DNA from: an uncultured Prevotella sp.
GTDB lineage: Bacteria; Bacteroidota; Bacteroidia; Bacteroidales; Bacteroidaceae
Assembly: GCA_934230115.1 (NCBI GenBank)
Contig: CAKQEI010000002.1
Location: 1 to 64,000 of the forward strand
Length of the DNA stretch: 64,000 nucleotides
Reading direction: 5' to 3'
Below the pieces are notes generated by a model. It searched no databases and was not told the DNA's origin. It saw nothing but the letters and a program-made list of their open reading frames with translations. Below are positions 10,701 to 19,362 of the stretch, piece by piece. Made by a program: the position numbers and the translations under genes. Each line of letters opens with the position of its first letter. Position 1 is the first letter of the stretch.

Positions 10701-10944
10701 CATTCTTAAGAGTGAAGTTGCCGTCGATATCAGTAACTGTACCAGCTCCAGTCTTGCCTTTCACTACTACTGAAGCACCAATAACAGGCTCGCCTGTGGC
10801 GTCAATTACGACTCCCTTACAATCTGCATCCTGCTGCACATTCTGTGCTACAGTCTGAGCAGGTGATGTCGAAGCATAAACAACTCCTGAGGGCAAAGCC
10901 ATAAGAGCCATCATTATGCCGACCGTTTGTACTCGTTTTGACAT
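7792..10944 (-). CDS. susC-like: SusC/RagA-family TonB-dependent outer-membrane transporter
   Basis: A 1050-residue TonB-dependent receptor for oligosaccharide import. Order: signal peptide (cleavage near VYA, residue 24), carboxypeptidase-regulatory-like beta domain (KGVVIDATGEPVIGASVVVKG, then DIDGNFTL), TonB-box region EVVVTALGI, plug domain (QIQLRGNNSV-like segment, VDGVPMDNF, SVLKGASAAALYGSRAGNGVILITTK) and a C-terminal beta barrel ending in VFNVSIGF with the final aromatic. There is no N-terminal STN domain, so no direct coupling to an anti-sigma factor is expected. No HTCS or ECF regulator lies beside this locus in the window. Transcription probably starts at the -7 element near 11053. 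Confidence 0.95.
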   Translation of the reverse strand: MSKRVQTVGIMMALMALPSGVVYASTSPAQTVAQNVQQDADCKGVVIDATGEPVIGASVVVKGKTGAGTVTDIDGNFTLKNVKKGETLRITSLGMTPVEVVYNGSNVKVTLKDDSKALDEVVVTALGIKRERKSLGYAIQDVKGDAILNSHENNVANALTGKIAGVQITRSSNGPGGSSKIQLRGNNSVTGLNQPLIVVDGVPMDNFTGADNNDYWNPSADMGNGLSDINPEDIESMSVLKGASAAALYGSRAGNGVILITTKSGRQTKGLGITVTGTVSAESIFMKPDVQTTYGQGTQGVYNSTSGLSWGPRIEGQEYVRWDGQKVKMQSYDNLDNYYGTGTELQENVTLSQQYGKTSIYASMTNMNNKSMTPGAKLNRTNLMLRGVTSFGKNDAWTFDGKVQYIRNKANNRPVSGNNNNNSALGLFTFPTTLDIRDFENCIDENNEMVWWNKDGNNPYWMSKYSLSDDSRDRFLMNASLKYKVLSWLTAEIKAGTDMYTLEATRRVYSGNSNVTTLYEQNINHFYENNFSYLLTATKDNIFDKFGGTVTFGGNLMATKKTGMKGLASKLVIPNKFSLNNGENKADISETYTQKKINSLYGTVGINYDGWAFLDATFRNDWSSALSKENRSFFYPSVSASWLFGEMFNKIGKKMPSWFSFGKIRASYAEVGNDMDPYQLYNLYSTSPDSHGGITASSSNTLYNKNVKNELIKSYEVGVELKFLNNRLGLDFAWYKSNATNQLMNLPVNSLSGYNYKKINAGDIQNTGVELMAYATPIRTKDFEWTINYNISHNNNTIKDLYDGVDRYQLGGYDNIRIYAIKGGKYGEIWGTKFLRVEDGQYKGQLLLTSDGLPQATSEMEKIGDQQATCNMGLTNSFSYKGWNLSFQIDARIGGEIFSGTNAMMQRSGTAAATAPGGKRVDDMVVAGVYKDANGNYVQNTNKVTTQQYWNAVAGTGNMGIGEANIYSASNIRLRNVSLGYNVPTSILAKTNFIQSLKAGFTVTNVFMIHSNMNGIDPESVFATSTNATGFEYAGIPTTRSFVFNVSIGF

Positions 10945-11052
10945 AGAAGTAAATTTTAGTTTATTTTGATTGTAATAGTTATTTTAATTTTTTCTCTTTG
11001 TTTGCAAGTAAAATTATTTACCTGGATGTATATGTGATTAGTTTGTCAGTTG

Positions 11053-11060
11053 CAAAATTA
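11053..11060 (-). promoter_or_regulatory. Candidate -7 element for susC-susD
   Basis: Minus strand reads TAATTTTG, a TAnnTTTG match, about 110 bases before the susC ATG. It sits in the 346-base divergent region 10945-11290, which is very AT-rich and contains no gene. A weak -33 only. Confidence 0.5.
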
Positions 11061-11237
11061 TCATTTTTTTTTCTAATCCGCATTAATTTTTCAATTAAAA
11101 TTCACAACAACCCTATATATTTTACACTTCTTGGAATTATATACATCAATTATACGTTTGAACATCTGTAAAATACTTTTTTCATGTTTTTTACTCGTTT
11201 TTATACTAAACCAACTTATTGTTTGAATTTTTTTTTC

Positions 11238-11245
11238 TAATTTTG
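11238..11245 (+). promoter_or_regulatory. Candidate -7 element for the GH92-GH92-GH125 operon
   Basis: TAATTTTG on the plus strand, 46 bases upstream of the first GH92 start. A TTTG at 11222-11225 is too close (12 bases) to be a standard -33 box. It is divergent to the susC element, so both halves of the locus may share an operator in 11061-11237, where no obvious palindrome was seen. Confidence 0.5.
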
Positions 11246-11290
11246 CACGTAAACTACAAGATTTAAATCTTACAACCAATCAAAATTTCA

Positions 11291-13564
11291 ATGAAAAGAT
11301 TACCAATTCTATTTCTTATTACTTGTTTCGCTATGATGGCTCATGCCATTAATGTAAACGTAAAGAATGCGGTGGACTACGTCAACACACTCGTGGGTTC
11401 TGATTCCGACCATGGTCTTTCCACAGGCAACACCTACCCTGCCATTGCCATGCCTTGGGGCATGAACTTCTGGGTAGCACAAACTGGAAAGATGGGCGAC
11501 GGATGGCAGTACACCTACGCTGCCAAAAAGATTAGAGGACTTAAGCAGACCCATCAGCCGAGTCCATGGATTAACGACTACGGTCAGTTCTCGCTGATGC
11601 CTACCGTTGGCAAACCCATATTTGACGAGGAAAAGCGAGCCAGCTGGTTCTCACACAAGGCAGAGAAGGCTACACCTTATTATTATAGTGTCTATCTCGC
11701 CGACTACGACATCACGGCAGAGCTATGCCCCACGGAGCGTGCCGCACTCATGAGCTTCACCTTCCCCAAGACCGACAGTGCCAATGTTGTGGTAGATGCC
11801 TTCGACAAGGGTTCGTATATCAGAATCATCCCCGAAGAGCGCAAGATTGTTGGCTATTCCACACGCAACAGTGGCGGAGTGCCCGACAACTTCCGCAACT
11901 ATTTCGTCATTGAGTTCGACCATGACTTCAGTGCCGCACAAACAGTATTGAATGGAGAATTGAAGGACTCAAAACAGCAGGAAGGCAATCATGCCGGAGC
12001 TATCATCACATTCAAGACCAGCAAGCGAGGCGAAAAGGTAATGGCTCGCGTGGCTTCTTCGTTTATCAGCGAGGCGCAAGCCGTTCAGAATCTCAACGAG
12101 CTGGGACATGCCAACATGGAGCAACTCAAGCAACAGGGACGCAACCGCTGGAACGAGGTGCTCGGCAAGATTGAGGTGGAAGACGAGAATATCGACCATC
12201 TGCGCACATTCTACAGCTGTCTCTACCGCTCATTGCTCTTCCCACGCGCCCTTTATGAGCTTACTGCATCGGGCGAGGTGAAGCACTACAGTCCATACAA
12301 CGGCACCGTGCAGGACGGATATATGTTCACCGACACTGGCTTCTGGGACACCTTCCGCTGCCTGTTCCCACTTCTTAATATGATGTATCCGTCGGTGAAT
12401 GCCAAGATTCAGGCAGGACTTGTCAACACCTATAAGGAGAGCGGATTCCTGCCAGAGTGGGCAAGTCCAGGACATCGCGGCTGCATGGTGGGCAACAACT
12501 CTGCCTCGGTAGTGGCTGATGCTTGGCTCAGTGGATTGCGTGGCTACGATGCCGAGACTCTTTGGCAGGCTGTGGTTCACGGAACTACTGCTGTTCATCC
12601 AGACGTCAACTCCACCGGCCGACTGGGCTATGAGTATTACAACAAATTGGGATATGTGCCTTACGACGTGAAAATCAACGAGAGCGTGGCACGCACACTG
12701 GAATATGCCTACGACGACTGGTGCATCTATCAGTTTGGCAAGGCATTGGGCAAGTCAAACAAGGAACTCAAGCCTTTTGCCCAAAGAGCTATGAACTATC
12801 AGAAGGTGTTCGACAAGGAGAGCGGCTTGATGCGCGGACGACTGCTCAACGGCAAGTTCCAGTCGCCTTTCAATCCTCTGAAGTGGGGCGATGCCTTCAC
12901 CGAGGGCAACGCATGGCACTACACATGGTCGGTATTCCACGACCCACAAGGACTTATCAACCTTATGGGAGGCAAGGACAGATTCAACCAGATGCTCGAC
13001 TCTGTGTTCCTCCTGCCGCCAGTATTCGACAACAGCTACTATGGCTTCACCATCCACGAGATTCGCGAGATGCAGGTGATGGACATGGGCAACTACGCTC
13101 ATGGCAACCAACCCATACAACATGCCATATATCTCTACGGCTATAGCCTGCAGCCATGGAAGACCCAGTATTGGGTACACCAGGTGATGGACCGCCTTTA
13201 CACTCCTACTCCCGACGGCTATTGCGGCGACGAGGACAACGGACAGACCTCTGCATGGTATGTGTTCTCAGCCATGGGCTTCTATCCCGTATGCCCTGGT
13301 TCAGGACAGTATGTATTAGGCTCGCCTTACTTCAAGTCGATGAAGATACATCTGGAAAATGGCAAGGAAGTGAACATCTCTGCCGAAGGCAATGGCTGCT
13401 ACGTAGACAACTTGTCGGTTGACGGCAAGCCGTACAACCATAACTACATCGACATCAACTCGCTGAAGCAGGGCGCAAACCTCAACTTCAACATGTCGGA
13501 GAAGCCGAACATGCAGAGAGGAACAAGCGAGGAGGATGCTCCCTATTCCATGTCTAAGAAATAG
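11291..13564 (+). CDS. GH92 exo-alpha-mannosidase, predicted alpha-1,2 specific
   Basis: A secreted 757-residue GH92 enzyme (signal peptide to about AHA19) that removes terminal alpha-mannose by calcium-dependent inversion. The motifs TEGNAWHYTW and CGDEDNGQTSAWYVFSAMGFYPV are clear. Residues I recall for Bacteroides thetaiotaomicron BT3990 (Trp88, Glu533, His584, Glu585, Asp642, Asp644) all recur here at a constant offset of +5: W93, E538, H589, E590, D647, D649. The W/HE set is associated with alpha-1,2-linkage recognition and the E/D/D set with catalysis. The comparison is from memory, not an alignment. First gene of a three-gene operon; 41 bases separate it from the next gene. Confidence 0.92.
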   Translation: MKRLPILFLITCFAMMAHAINVNVKNAVDYVNTLVGSDSDHGLSTGNTYPAIAMPWGMNFWVAQTGKMGDGWQYTYAAKKIRGLKQTHQPSPWINDYGQFSLMPTVGKPIFDEEKRASWFSHKAEKATPYYYSVYLADYDITAELCPTERAALMSFTFPKTDSANVVVDAFDKGSYIRIIPEERKIVGYSTRNSGGVPDNFRNYFVIEFDHDFSAAQTVLNGELKDSKQQEGNHAGAIITFKTSKRGEKVMARVASSFISEAQAVQNLNELGHANMEQLKQQGRNRWNEVLGKIEVEDENIDHLRTFYSCLYRSLLFPRALYELTASGEVKHYSPYNGTVQDGYMFTDTGFWDTFRCLFPLLNMMYPSVNAKIQAGLVNTYKESGFLPEWASPGHRGCMVGNNSASVVADAWLSGLRGYDAETLWQAVVHGTTAVHPDVNSTGRLGYEYYNKLGYVPYDVKINESVARTLEYAYDDWCIYQFGKALGKSNKELKPFAQRAMNYQKVFDKESGLMRGRLLNGKFQSPFNPLKWGDAFTEGNAWHYTWSVFHDPQGLINLMGGKDRFNQMLDSVFLLPPVFDNSYYGFTIHEIREMQVMDMGNYAHGNQPIQHAIYLYGYSLQPWKTQYWVHQVMDRLYTPTPDGYCGDEDNGQTSAWYVFSAMGFYPVCPGSGQYVLGSPYFKSMKIHLENGKEVNISAEGNGCYVDNLSVDGKPYNHNYIDINSLKQGANLNFNMSEKPNMQRGTSEEDAPYSMSKK

Positions 13565-13605
13565 GTGGCGCTAAACACCCGAAACTTTTAAAACTATATT
13601 TATAT

Positions 13606-15777
13606 ATGAAATCAAAAATAGCAGCCCTATTACTAATTGCTTGCGGCATGATTGGCGGCAGTGTCTATGCCTCCAACAATCAAGCCTCAACCAATCTGAC
13701 ACAATACATCGACCAACGCATAGGCACTGGCGGACACGGACACGTGTTTCTTGGAGCAAACGTGCCCTTCGGCTATGTGCAGCTCGGCCCATCCGAGCAC
13801 ACTCGTGGCTGGGACTGGTGCTCTGGTTATCACGATTCCGACTCAGTGCTGATAGGTTTTGGACATCAGCACATGAGTGGCACAGGCATTGGTGAGCTTG
13901 GCGATGTAGCGTTCCTCCCCGTGTTGGAAGCCAGTCAGAAAGAGGTGGTGTTCAGCCATGCCAATGAGAATGTGCGCCCTGGCTATTATGCCGTTAAACT
14001 GCAACAGCCCAACGTATGGGTGGAGCTTACTGCCACCAAGCGGGCAGGTTTCCACCGCTACACATTTGGCGCAGACACCAAGCAGGCGAAACTGATACTC
14101 GACCTTTTCCAGGGAATAGGTTGGGACAGCCCTACTGACTATGCCGTGGATGAGACAACAGCTACAAGCATTGCAGGACACCGCTTCTCCACTGGATGGG
14201 CTAAAAACCAGAAGAACTTCTTCGTGGCTGAATTCTCTCAGCCTGTCACAGTGGAGCCATTGGACAGCGGCAGATGGATAATTAGGATTTCCGACGTCAC
14301 ACAACCTATATTAATTAAGGTGGGACTGTCGGCAGTGAGCATTGCCAATGCCAAGCAGAACCTTAAGACAGAAATACCCGACTGGGATTTCCGCAAGGTA
14401 GTGGATGCAGCCGACGAGGCTTGGAACAAAGCTCTCGCCAAAGTAAAGATTGAGACCTCCGACCCTGCTGCCCGTCGCATATTCTATACCTCTATGTATC
14501 ATTCGATGATAGCCCCGTCGGTATTTTCGGATGTAAACGGAGAGTATCGCGGAGCCGACGGCAAGGTGTATAAAGGCGACTTCAACAACTATACCACCTT
14601 CTCGCTTTGGGACACCTATCGCGCTGCGCATCCGCTGATGACCATCATCCATAAGGACATGCTTACGGATATTGCCAACACCCTCGTCAACATCTACCGT
14701 CAGCAAGGCAAACTGCCAGTGTGGCATCTTATGGGCAACGAGACCGACTGCATGGTGGGCAACCCTGGCATACCCGTACTTGCCGACCTTGTGCTCAAAG
14801 GATACGTCAAGGACAAGGAGGCTGCCTTCGAGGCTATGAAGAAGTCGGCCATGCTCGACGAGCGCGGACTTGGACTGCTCAAGCAATACGGCTATCTGCC
14901 CTACGACAAGGACCCTGAGATGGAGACTGTGGCTAAGGGCTTGGAATATGCCTTAGCAGACGACTGTGTGGCTAAGGTTGCACGACTGTTGGGCAAGAAA
15001 GCCGATGCCAAATACTTTGGCGAGCGCGCCAAGAGCTATCGCCACTATTTCGACAAGCAGACTGGCTTTATGCGCGGCTTGAGCAGCGACGGCAAATTCC
15101 GCACACCGTTCAACCCCTTCTCCACTGTGCATCGCCAGGACGACTACACCGAGGGCAACGCATGGCAATACACATGGCTTGTGCCGCACGATGTACATGG
15201 ACTTGTCAAGCTCTTCGGCAGTGAGGCTAACTTCACAACGAAACTCGACTCGCTGTTCATCGTAAACGGTACGCTCGGCGACAATGCCTCGCCCGACATC
15301 TCGGGTCTCATAGGTCAGTATGCCCACGGCAATGAGCCAAGCCACCACGTGCTCTATATGTACAACTACGTGGGACAGCCTTGGAAGGCGGCACGACTCA
15401 TACGCCAGACTATGAGCGAGATGTATAAGGACGAGCTCGACGGACTGAGCGGCAACGAGGATGTTGGACAGATGTCGGCATGGTATATCCTTTCGGCTAT
15501 GGGTCTGTATCAGGTGGAGCCTGCCGGAGGCAAGTACATCATAGGAAGCCCTATCGTCGACAAGGCTACAATGAACGTGGGCGACGGAAAGACATTCACC
15601 ATACTTTGTCCCGACAACAGCAAGGAGAATATATATGTGCAGTCGGCAAAGCTTAATGGCAAACCCTACACCAAGTCCTACATCATGTACGACGACATTA
15701 TGCGTGGCGGAACACTCGAACTGCAAATGGGCAACAAGCCGTCGAAATGGGGCACTAAAGTGAGCGACAGACCATAA
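13606..15777 (+). CDS. GH92 exo-alpha-mannosidase, second paralogue with a different +1 site
   Basis: A 723-residue GH92 enzyme exported by an N-terminal signal (an LIAC13 lipobox or cleavage after VYA are both possible). It retains the family frame: TEGNAWQYTW (E516 as likely general acid), YAHGNEPSHH and GLSGNEDVGQMSAWYILSAMG. It lacks the Trp and His-Glu residues that mark the first paralogue as an alpha-1,2 enzyme, having HQHMSGTG and SPDISGLIG in those regions, and its acidic pair reads N617-E-D619 instead of D-E-D. A linkage other than alpha-1,2, for instance alpha-1,3, is therefore more likely, by inference. It sits between GH92 copy 1 and GH125 with 25 bases to the next gene. Confidence 0.9.
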   Translation: MKSKIAALLLIACGMIGGSVYASNNQASTNLTQYIDQRIGTGGHGHVFLGANVPFGYVQLGPSEHTRGWDWCSGYHDSDSVLIGFGHQHMSGTGIGELGDVAFLPVLEASQKEVVFSHANENVRPGYYAVKLQQPNVWVELTATKRAGFHRYTFGADTKQAKLILDLFQGIGWDSPTDYAVDETTATSIAGHRFSTGWAKNQKNFFVAEFSQPVTVEPLDSGRWIIRISDVTQPILIKVGLSAVSIANAKQNLKTEIPDWDFRKVVDAADEAWNKALAKVKIETSDPAARRIFYTSMYHSMIAPSVFSDVNGEYRGADGKVYKGDFNNYTTFSLWDTYRAAHPLMTIIHKDMLTDIANTLVNIYRQQGKLPVWHLMGNETDCMVGNPGIPVLADLVLKGYVKDKEAAFEAMKKSAMLDERGLGLLKQYGYLPYDKDPEMETVAKGLEYALADDCVAKVARLLGKKADAKYFGERAKSYRHYFDKQTGFMRGLSSDGKFRTPFNPFSTVHRQDDYTEGNAWQYTWLVPHDVHGLVKLFGSEANFTTKLDSLFIVNGTLGDNASPDISGLIGQYAHGNEPSHHVLYMYNYVGQPWKAARLIRQTMSEMYKDELDGLSGNEDVGQMSAWYILSAMGLYQVEPAGGKYIIGSPIVDKATMNVGDGKTFTILCPDNSKENIYVQSAKLNGKPYTKSYIMYDDIMRGGTLELQMGNKPSKWGTKVSDRP

Positions 15778-15802
15778 ACAACAATCTACAAAACTGAAAA
15801 CA

Positions 15803-17308
15803 ATGAGATTATCTATAATAACTTTCGCCCTCTTGTCGGCTATGTCGGCAATGGCACAAGAGAATGCAACGGTGGATGTGAACGCACGCTACACCAAAGT
15901 GGTTACACCTGTCAACGGCAAGTATGAGTCGAAGCGTCCACCTATGGCCGAGCGTCTGTTCACATCTGAAGCTGTGGAGAAGAAGATTAAGGAAGTGCAG
16001 AAACTGCTGAAGAACAATCCTAAACTCGCATGGATGTTTGCCAACTGCTATCCCAACACTCTTGAGAGCACCGTTCATTACCGCGAACTTGAGAATGGCG
16101 ACGAGGACACATTCATCTATACCGGCGACATTCCTGCCATGTGGCTTCGCGACTCTGGCGCGCAAGTATGGCCCTACGTTGCTCTTGCCAACAAGGACGA
16201 AAAACTACGAAAGATGTTGCGCGGAGTTATTCTGCGACAATTCAAATGTGTCAACATCGACCGCTATGCCAATGCCTACAACGATGGTGCCACGGGAGCC
16301 GGATGGCAGAACGACGGCACACAGATGAGGGCTGAGGTGTTTGAGCGCAAGTATGAGATAGACTCATTCTGCTACCCTATCCGCCTTGCTTATGAATATT
16401 GGAAGGTGACGGGCGACGACTCTGTCTTTGGCGACGAATGGATGATGGCTATCGAGAACATCCTCAAGACATTCCATGAGCAGCAGCGCAAGGACGGCAA
16501 GAATCCCTATCAGTTCACACGTGTCACCGACCGTGCCTTCGACACCGTTGGCTGGGGCGGTTATGGCGCACCCGTCAAACCAGTAGGCTTGATTGCATCA
16601 ACATTCCGTCCTTCCGACGATGCCACTATCCTGCCGTTCCTTATCCCGTCCAACTTCATGGCGGTGACTTCAATGAACAAGGCTGCCGAGATATTGCGCC
16701 ACTATGCAGAGACTGCCAACAAGCGCAAGAGTATAAGCGAGGACAAGAAGAACAAGGCATTGCAACTCGCCCAGCAATGCAGCGACCTTGCCAAGGAGGT
16801 GAAGTCGGCATTGCAGAAATATGCTGTCTACAACCATCCTAAGTATGGCAAGATTTACGCCTATGAGGTTGACGGCTTCGGCAACCATCTGTTGATGGAC
16901 GACGCCAATGTGCCTTCACTCTTGGGTATGGGTTATTTGGGCGACGTGGATATGGACGACCCTATCTATCAGAACACACGCAAGTTTGTATGGAGCGAGG
17001 ACAACCCTTGCTTCTTCAGCGGTAAGGCTGGCGAGGGTATTGGCGGTCCGCACGTCGGCAACAACATGCCTTGGCCTATGTCGATAATGATGAAATGCTT
17101 CACTACGAAGGACGACAACGAGATTCGCTGGTGCATGAAGACTCTGCTCAACACCGATGCCGGCATGGGATTCATTCATGAGTCGTTCAACAAAGACGAC
17201 GCTTCCAATTATACTCGTCCCTGGTTTGCATGGCAGAACACGCTTTTCGGCGAATTGGTCATCAAACTTATCAACGACGGAAAGGCTGACTTGCTCAACA
17301 ATCTCTAA
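15803..17308 (+). CDS. GH125 exo-alpha-1,6-mannosidase
   Basis: A 501-residue secreted enzyme of GH125 (formerly DUF1237), inverting exo-alpha-1,6-mannosidases of mannan and N-glycan cores. Signal peptide to about AMA17. Family landmarks: GDIPAMWLRDSGAQVWPYV (about 112-130), GAGWQNDGTQMRAEVFERKYEIDSFCYP, GGYGAPVKPVGLIASTFRPSDDA and GGPHVGNNMPWPMSIMM. Length is slightly above the typical 430-480 residues. As last gene of the operon it removes the alpha-1,6 backbone or branch after GH92 enzymes trim side mannoses. A perfect 24-pair hairpin terminator follows at 17347. Confidence 0.93.
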   Translation: MRLSIITFALLSAMSAMAQENATVDVNARYTKVVTPVNGKYESKRPPMAERLFTSEAVEKKIKEVQKLLKNNPKLAWMFANCYPNTLESTVHYRELENGDEDTFIYTGDIPAMWLRDSGAQVWPYVALANKDEKLRKMLRGVILRQFKCVNIDRYANAYNDGATGAGWQNDGTQMRAEVFERKYEIDSFCYPIRLAYEYWKVTGDDSVFGDEWMMAIENILKTFHEQQRKDGKNPYQFTRVTDRAFDTVGWGGYGAPVKPVGLIASTFRPSDDATILPFLIPSNFMAVTSMNKAAEILRHYAETANKRKSISEDKKNKALQLAQQCSDLAKEVKSALQKYAVYNHPKYGKIYAYEVDGFGNHLLMDDANVPSLLGMGYLGDVDMDDPIYQNTRKFVWSEDNPCFFSGKAGEGIGGPHVGNNMPWPMSIMMKCFTTKDDNEIRWCMKTLLNTDAGMGFIHESFNKDDASNYTRPWFAWQNTLFGELVIKLINDGKADLLNNL

Positions 17309-17346
17309 GGTAAAAGACAAACTCCTTTACCATAAAAGACAGTAAA

Positions 17347-17410
17347 GTAAAAACAATCGTCCATCAGCTGACAGACAAGCGTCTAACAGCTGATGGACGA
17401 TTGTTTTTAC
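17347..17410 (+). terminator. Long perfect hairpin terminator carrying two 22-base repeat units
   Basis: 24 perfect base pairs (17347-17370 with 17387-17410), 16-base loop, T run in the right arm. The units CGTCCATCAGCTGA (17358) and CGTCTAACAGCTGA (17380) are exactly 22 bases apart and are related to the repeat at 45179-45268. Confidence 0.85.
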
Positions 17411-17462
17411 GTATATTAGTATCTATTCTTAATAAACCGACCTTTATCTCGGGATTTTTAGC

Positions 17463-17470
17463 TAAATTTG
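17463..17470 (+). promoter_or_regulatory. Candidate -7 element for the cytidylyltransferase-SDR-LicD genes
   Basis: TAAATTTG, a TAnnTTTG match 46 bases before the ATG at 17516. No good -33 box seen. Confidence 0.45.
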
Positions 17471-17515
17471 TGGCATTATAATAATTACATGTATAACTCC
17501 TAAAAAACATAAGAT

Positions 17516-18235
17516 ATGGCTAACATTGCACTTTTGATTGCCGGAGGTTCCGGCAACAGAATGGGACAAGATATTCCTAAACAGTTCATGCACGTGGAGG
17601 GATGCCCTATCATCATACATACTATGCGCTGCTTCCAAACCCACCCCGACATCGACGCCATTGCCGTGGTTTGCCTCAAGGGATGGGAGACGGTGCTGCA
17701 AGCTTATGCCAACCAATTTAACATCGACAAACTGAAATGGATTTTCCCTGGCGGCAAATCGGGCATGGAGTCTATCCACAACGGTATATACGGACTGAAG
17801 CAGGCGGGATGTAAGGACACCGACCTTGTGCTCATACACGACTCTGTGCGACCTTTGCTCGGACAGGACATCATTAGCAGCAATATTGCCATCTGCAAAG
17901 CCTATGGTTATGCCATCACTGGCATCAAGTGTCGCGAGGCTATTCTTGAAAGCGAGGACGGATTCTCTACTTCGGTGAGCATTCCGCGCGACAAGCTCAT
18001 ACGCACTCAGACTCCGCAGACTTTCTGCTTAGGCAACATCATCAACATACACGAGGAGGCCAAGCAGAAGGGCATTGTGGACAGTGTTGCATCCTGCACT
18101 CTCATTGCCGAGGTGGGAGGATATGAAATGCACATTGTGCCTGGCTCGGAGAAGAACATCAAGATTACTACCGTGGAGGACCTTGAGATTCTGAAGGCAC
18201 TGATGCACACAAGCAAGGACGAATGGCTGAAGTAA
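17516..18235 (+). CDS. IspD/TarI-like CTP:polyol (or erythritol) phosphate cytidylyltransferase
   Basis: A 239-residue nucleotidyltransferase of the IspD/TarI family, which joins CMP from CTP to a sugar-alcohol phosphate. Motifs: LIAGGSGNRMG with PKQF (CTP binding, residues about 7-24), HDSVRP (residues about 107-112), TPQTF (about 168) and GSEKNIKITTVEDLEI near the C-terminus. The family contains both IspD (isoprenoid MEP pathway) and TarI/ISPD (CDP-ribitol). The next two genes, an extended SDR and a LicD transferase, favour a CDP-alditol role for surface glycan decoration over isoprenoid synthesis. Substrate cannot be read from the sequence. Twelve bases separate it from the SDR gene. Confidence 0.85.
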   Translation: MANIALLIAGGSGNRMGQDIPKQFMHVEGCPIIIHTMRCFQTHPDIDAIAVVCLKGWETVLQAYANQFNIDKLKWIFPGGKSGMESIHNGIYGLKQAGCKDTDLVLIHDSVRPLLGQDIISSNIAICKAYGYAITGIKCREAILESEDGFSTSVSIPRDKLIRTQTPQTFCLGNIINIHEEAKQKGIVDSVASCTLIAEVGGYEMHIVPGSEKNIKITTVEDLEILKALMHTSKDEWLK

Positions 18236-18247
18236 TATTTATAGCTT

Positions 18248-19276
18248 ATGACTTACGAAGATGACATACGGGCGGTAGCTACTCTCGACATACCTTGGGA
18301 GAAACTCAGCGGCTGCAACATTCTCATAACTGGAGCCACGGGACTTATAGGCTCTTGTCTGGTAGACGTGCTCATGTCGCGGAAAAACAAGGCTTATAAT
18401 GTCTATGCGGCAGGAAGAAACGAGGAGAGGGCCATGCGGAAATTCAAGAAATATGCCGACGACAAAGCTTTCCATTTCGTAAAATACGACGTCACAGAAC
18501 CGTTAACTGGCGATACCTGCTTCCATTACATCATTCATGCAGCAAGCAACGCAAGCCCAAACTTCTTTGCCAATAATCCTGTGGAGGTAATCAAGGCTAA
18601 CATCTATGGTGTGAGCAATCTTATGGACTATGGACTGTGCCACGGTACACTGCGTTTTCTCTTTGTCTCTTCTGGCGAAGTGTATGGCGAGGGTGACGGA
18701 CGTGTGTTCACCGAAGACTACAGCGGCTATGTCAACCCCACTTCTCCACGCTCTTGCTATCCTTCGAGCAAGCGTGCCGCCGAAACTCTTTGCGTGTCCT
18801 ATGCTGAGGAATATGGTATGCAGACTGTCATTGCCCGACCTTGCCACACTTATGGACCAGGCTTTACGGAAGACGACAACCGTGTGTACGCCCAGTTCAT
18901 TAGAAATGTTCTCGCTGGCGAGGACATAGTGATGAAAAGCACGGGCGAGCAGTTCCGTTCATGGTGCTATGTGGTTGACTGTGCTGCTGCATTGCTCTAC
19001 ATCTTGCTAAAGGGAGAAAACGGTCATGCCTACAACATTGCCGACGAGAGCTCTAACATAACCATTAAGCAATTGGCTGAGATGATAGCAAGCACGGGAG
19101 GCAAAAAGGTTATTAGGGAGATTCCTTCGGATGCTGAGCAAAAGGGTTTCAATGTGGTGAAGAAATCAGTCTACTCCACTGACAAACTGAAGGACTTGGG
19201 ATGGAAAGTAGAGGGAACTATGGAGGAGAAGATTAAAAGGACTATAGAAAAAAATATCTCAGCTAATTTCTGTTAA
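18248..19276 (+). CDS. Extended short-chain NAD(P)-dependent epimerase/dehydratase
   Basis: A 342-residue extended SDR of the nucleotide-sugar epimerase/dehydratase type. The cofactor motif is ITGATGLIGS (about residues 26-35), followed by HAASNASP, SSGEVYGE and the catalytic YPSSK (Tyr-x3-Lys). The C-terminal substrate domain has the RPCHTYGPG and RSWCYVVDCA pattern of dTDP-glucose dehydratase-like enzymes. Between a CTP-using transferase and LicD, it may make or modify the sugar or polyol that is activated. Haemophilus Bcs1 uses an SDR-type reductase beside a TarI-like domain, but that reductase is smaller, so equivalence is only a hypothesis. Confidence 0.85.
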   Translation: MTYEDDIRAVATLDIPWEKLSGCNILITGATGLIGSCLVDVLMSRKNKAYNVYAAGRNEERAMRKFKKYADDKAFHFVKYDVTEPLTGDTCFHYIIHAASNASPNFFANNPVEVIKANIYGVSNLMDYGLCHGTLRFLFVSSGEVYGEGDGRVFTEDYSGYVNPTSPRSCYPSSKRAAETLCVSYAEEYGMQTVIARPCHTYGPGFTEDDNRVYAQFIRNVLAGEDIVMKSTGEQFRSWCYVVDCAAALLYILLKGENGHAYNIADESSNITIKQLAEMIASTGGKKVIREIPSDAEQKGFNVVKKSVYSTDKLKDLGWKVEGTMEEKIKRTIEKNISANFC

Positions 19277-19362
19277 TTACTGGCTAAGTCCAAACTTCCT
19301 CTAACTCCTTTTCTGACACACCCTCACGTATATATATATATAATGTATAAGAAAAACAGACA

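Noticed and set aside
13100-13115. GNQP in GH92 copy 1 where copy 2 has GNEP, first read as loss of the general acid and hence a mannose-1-phosphate enzyme
   Set aside because: By spacing, the general acid is E538 in TEGNAW, which is present; the GNQP glutamine (Q607) lies elsewhere, so the phosphodiester idea has no support.
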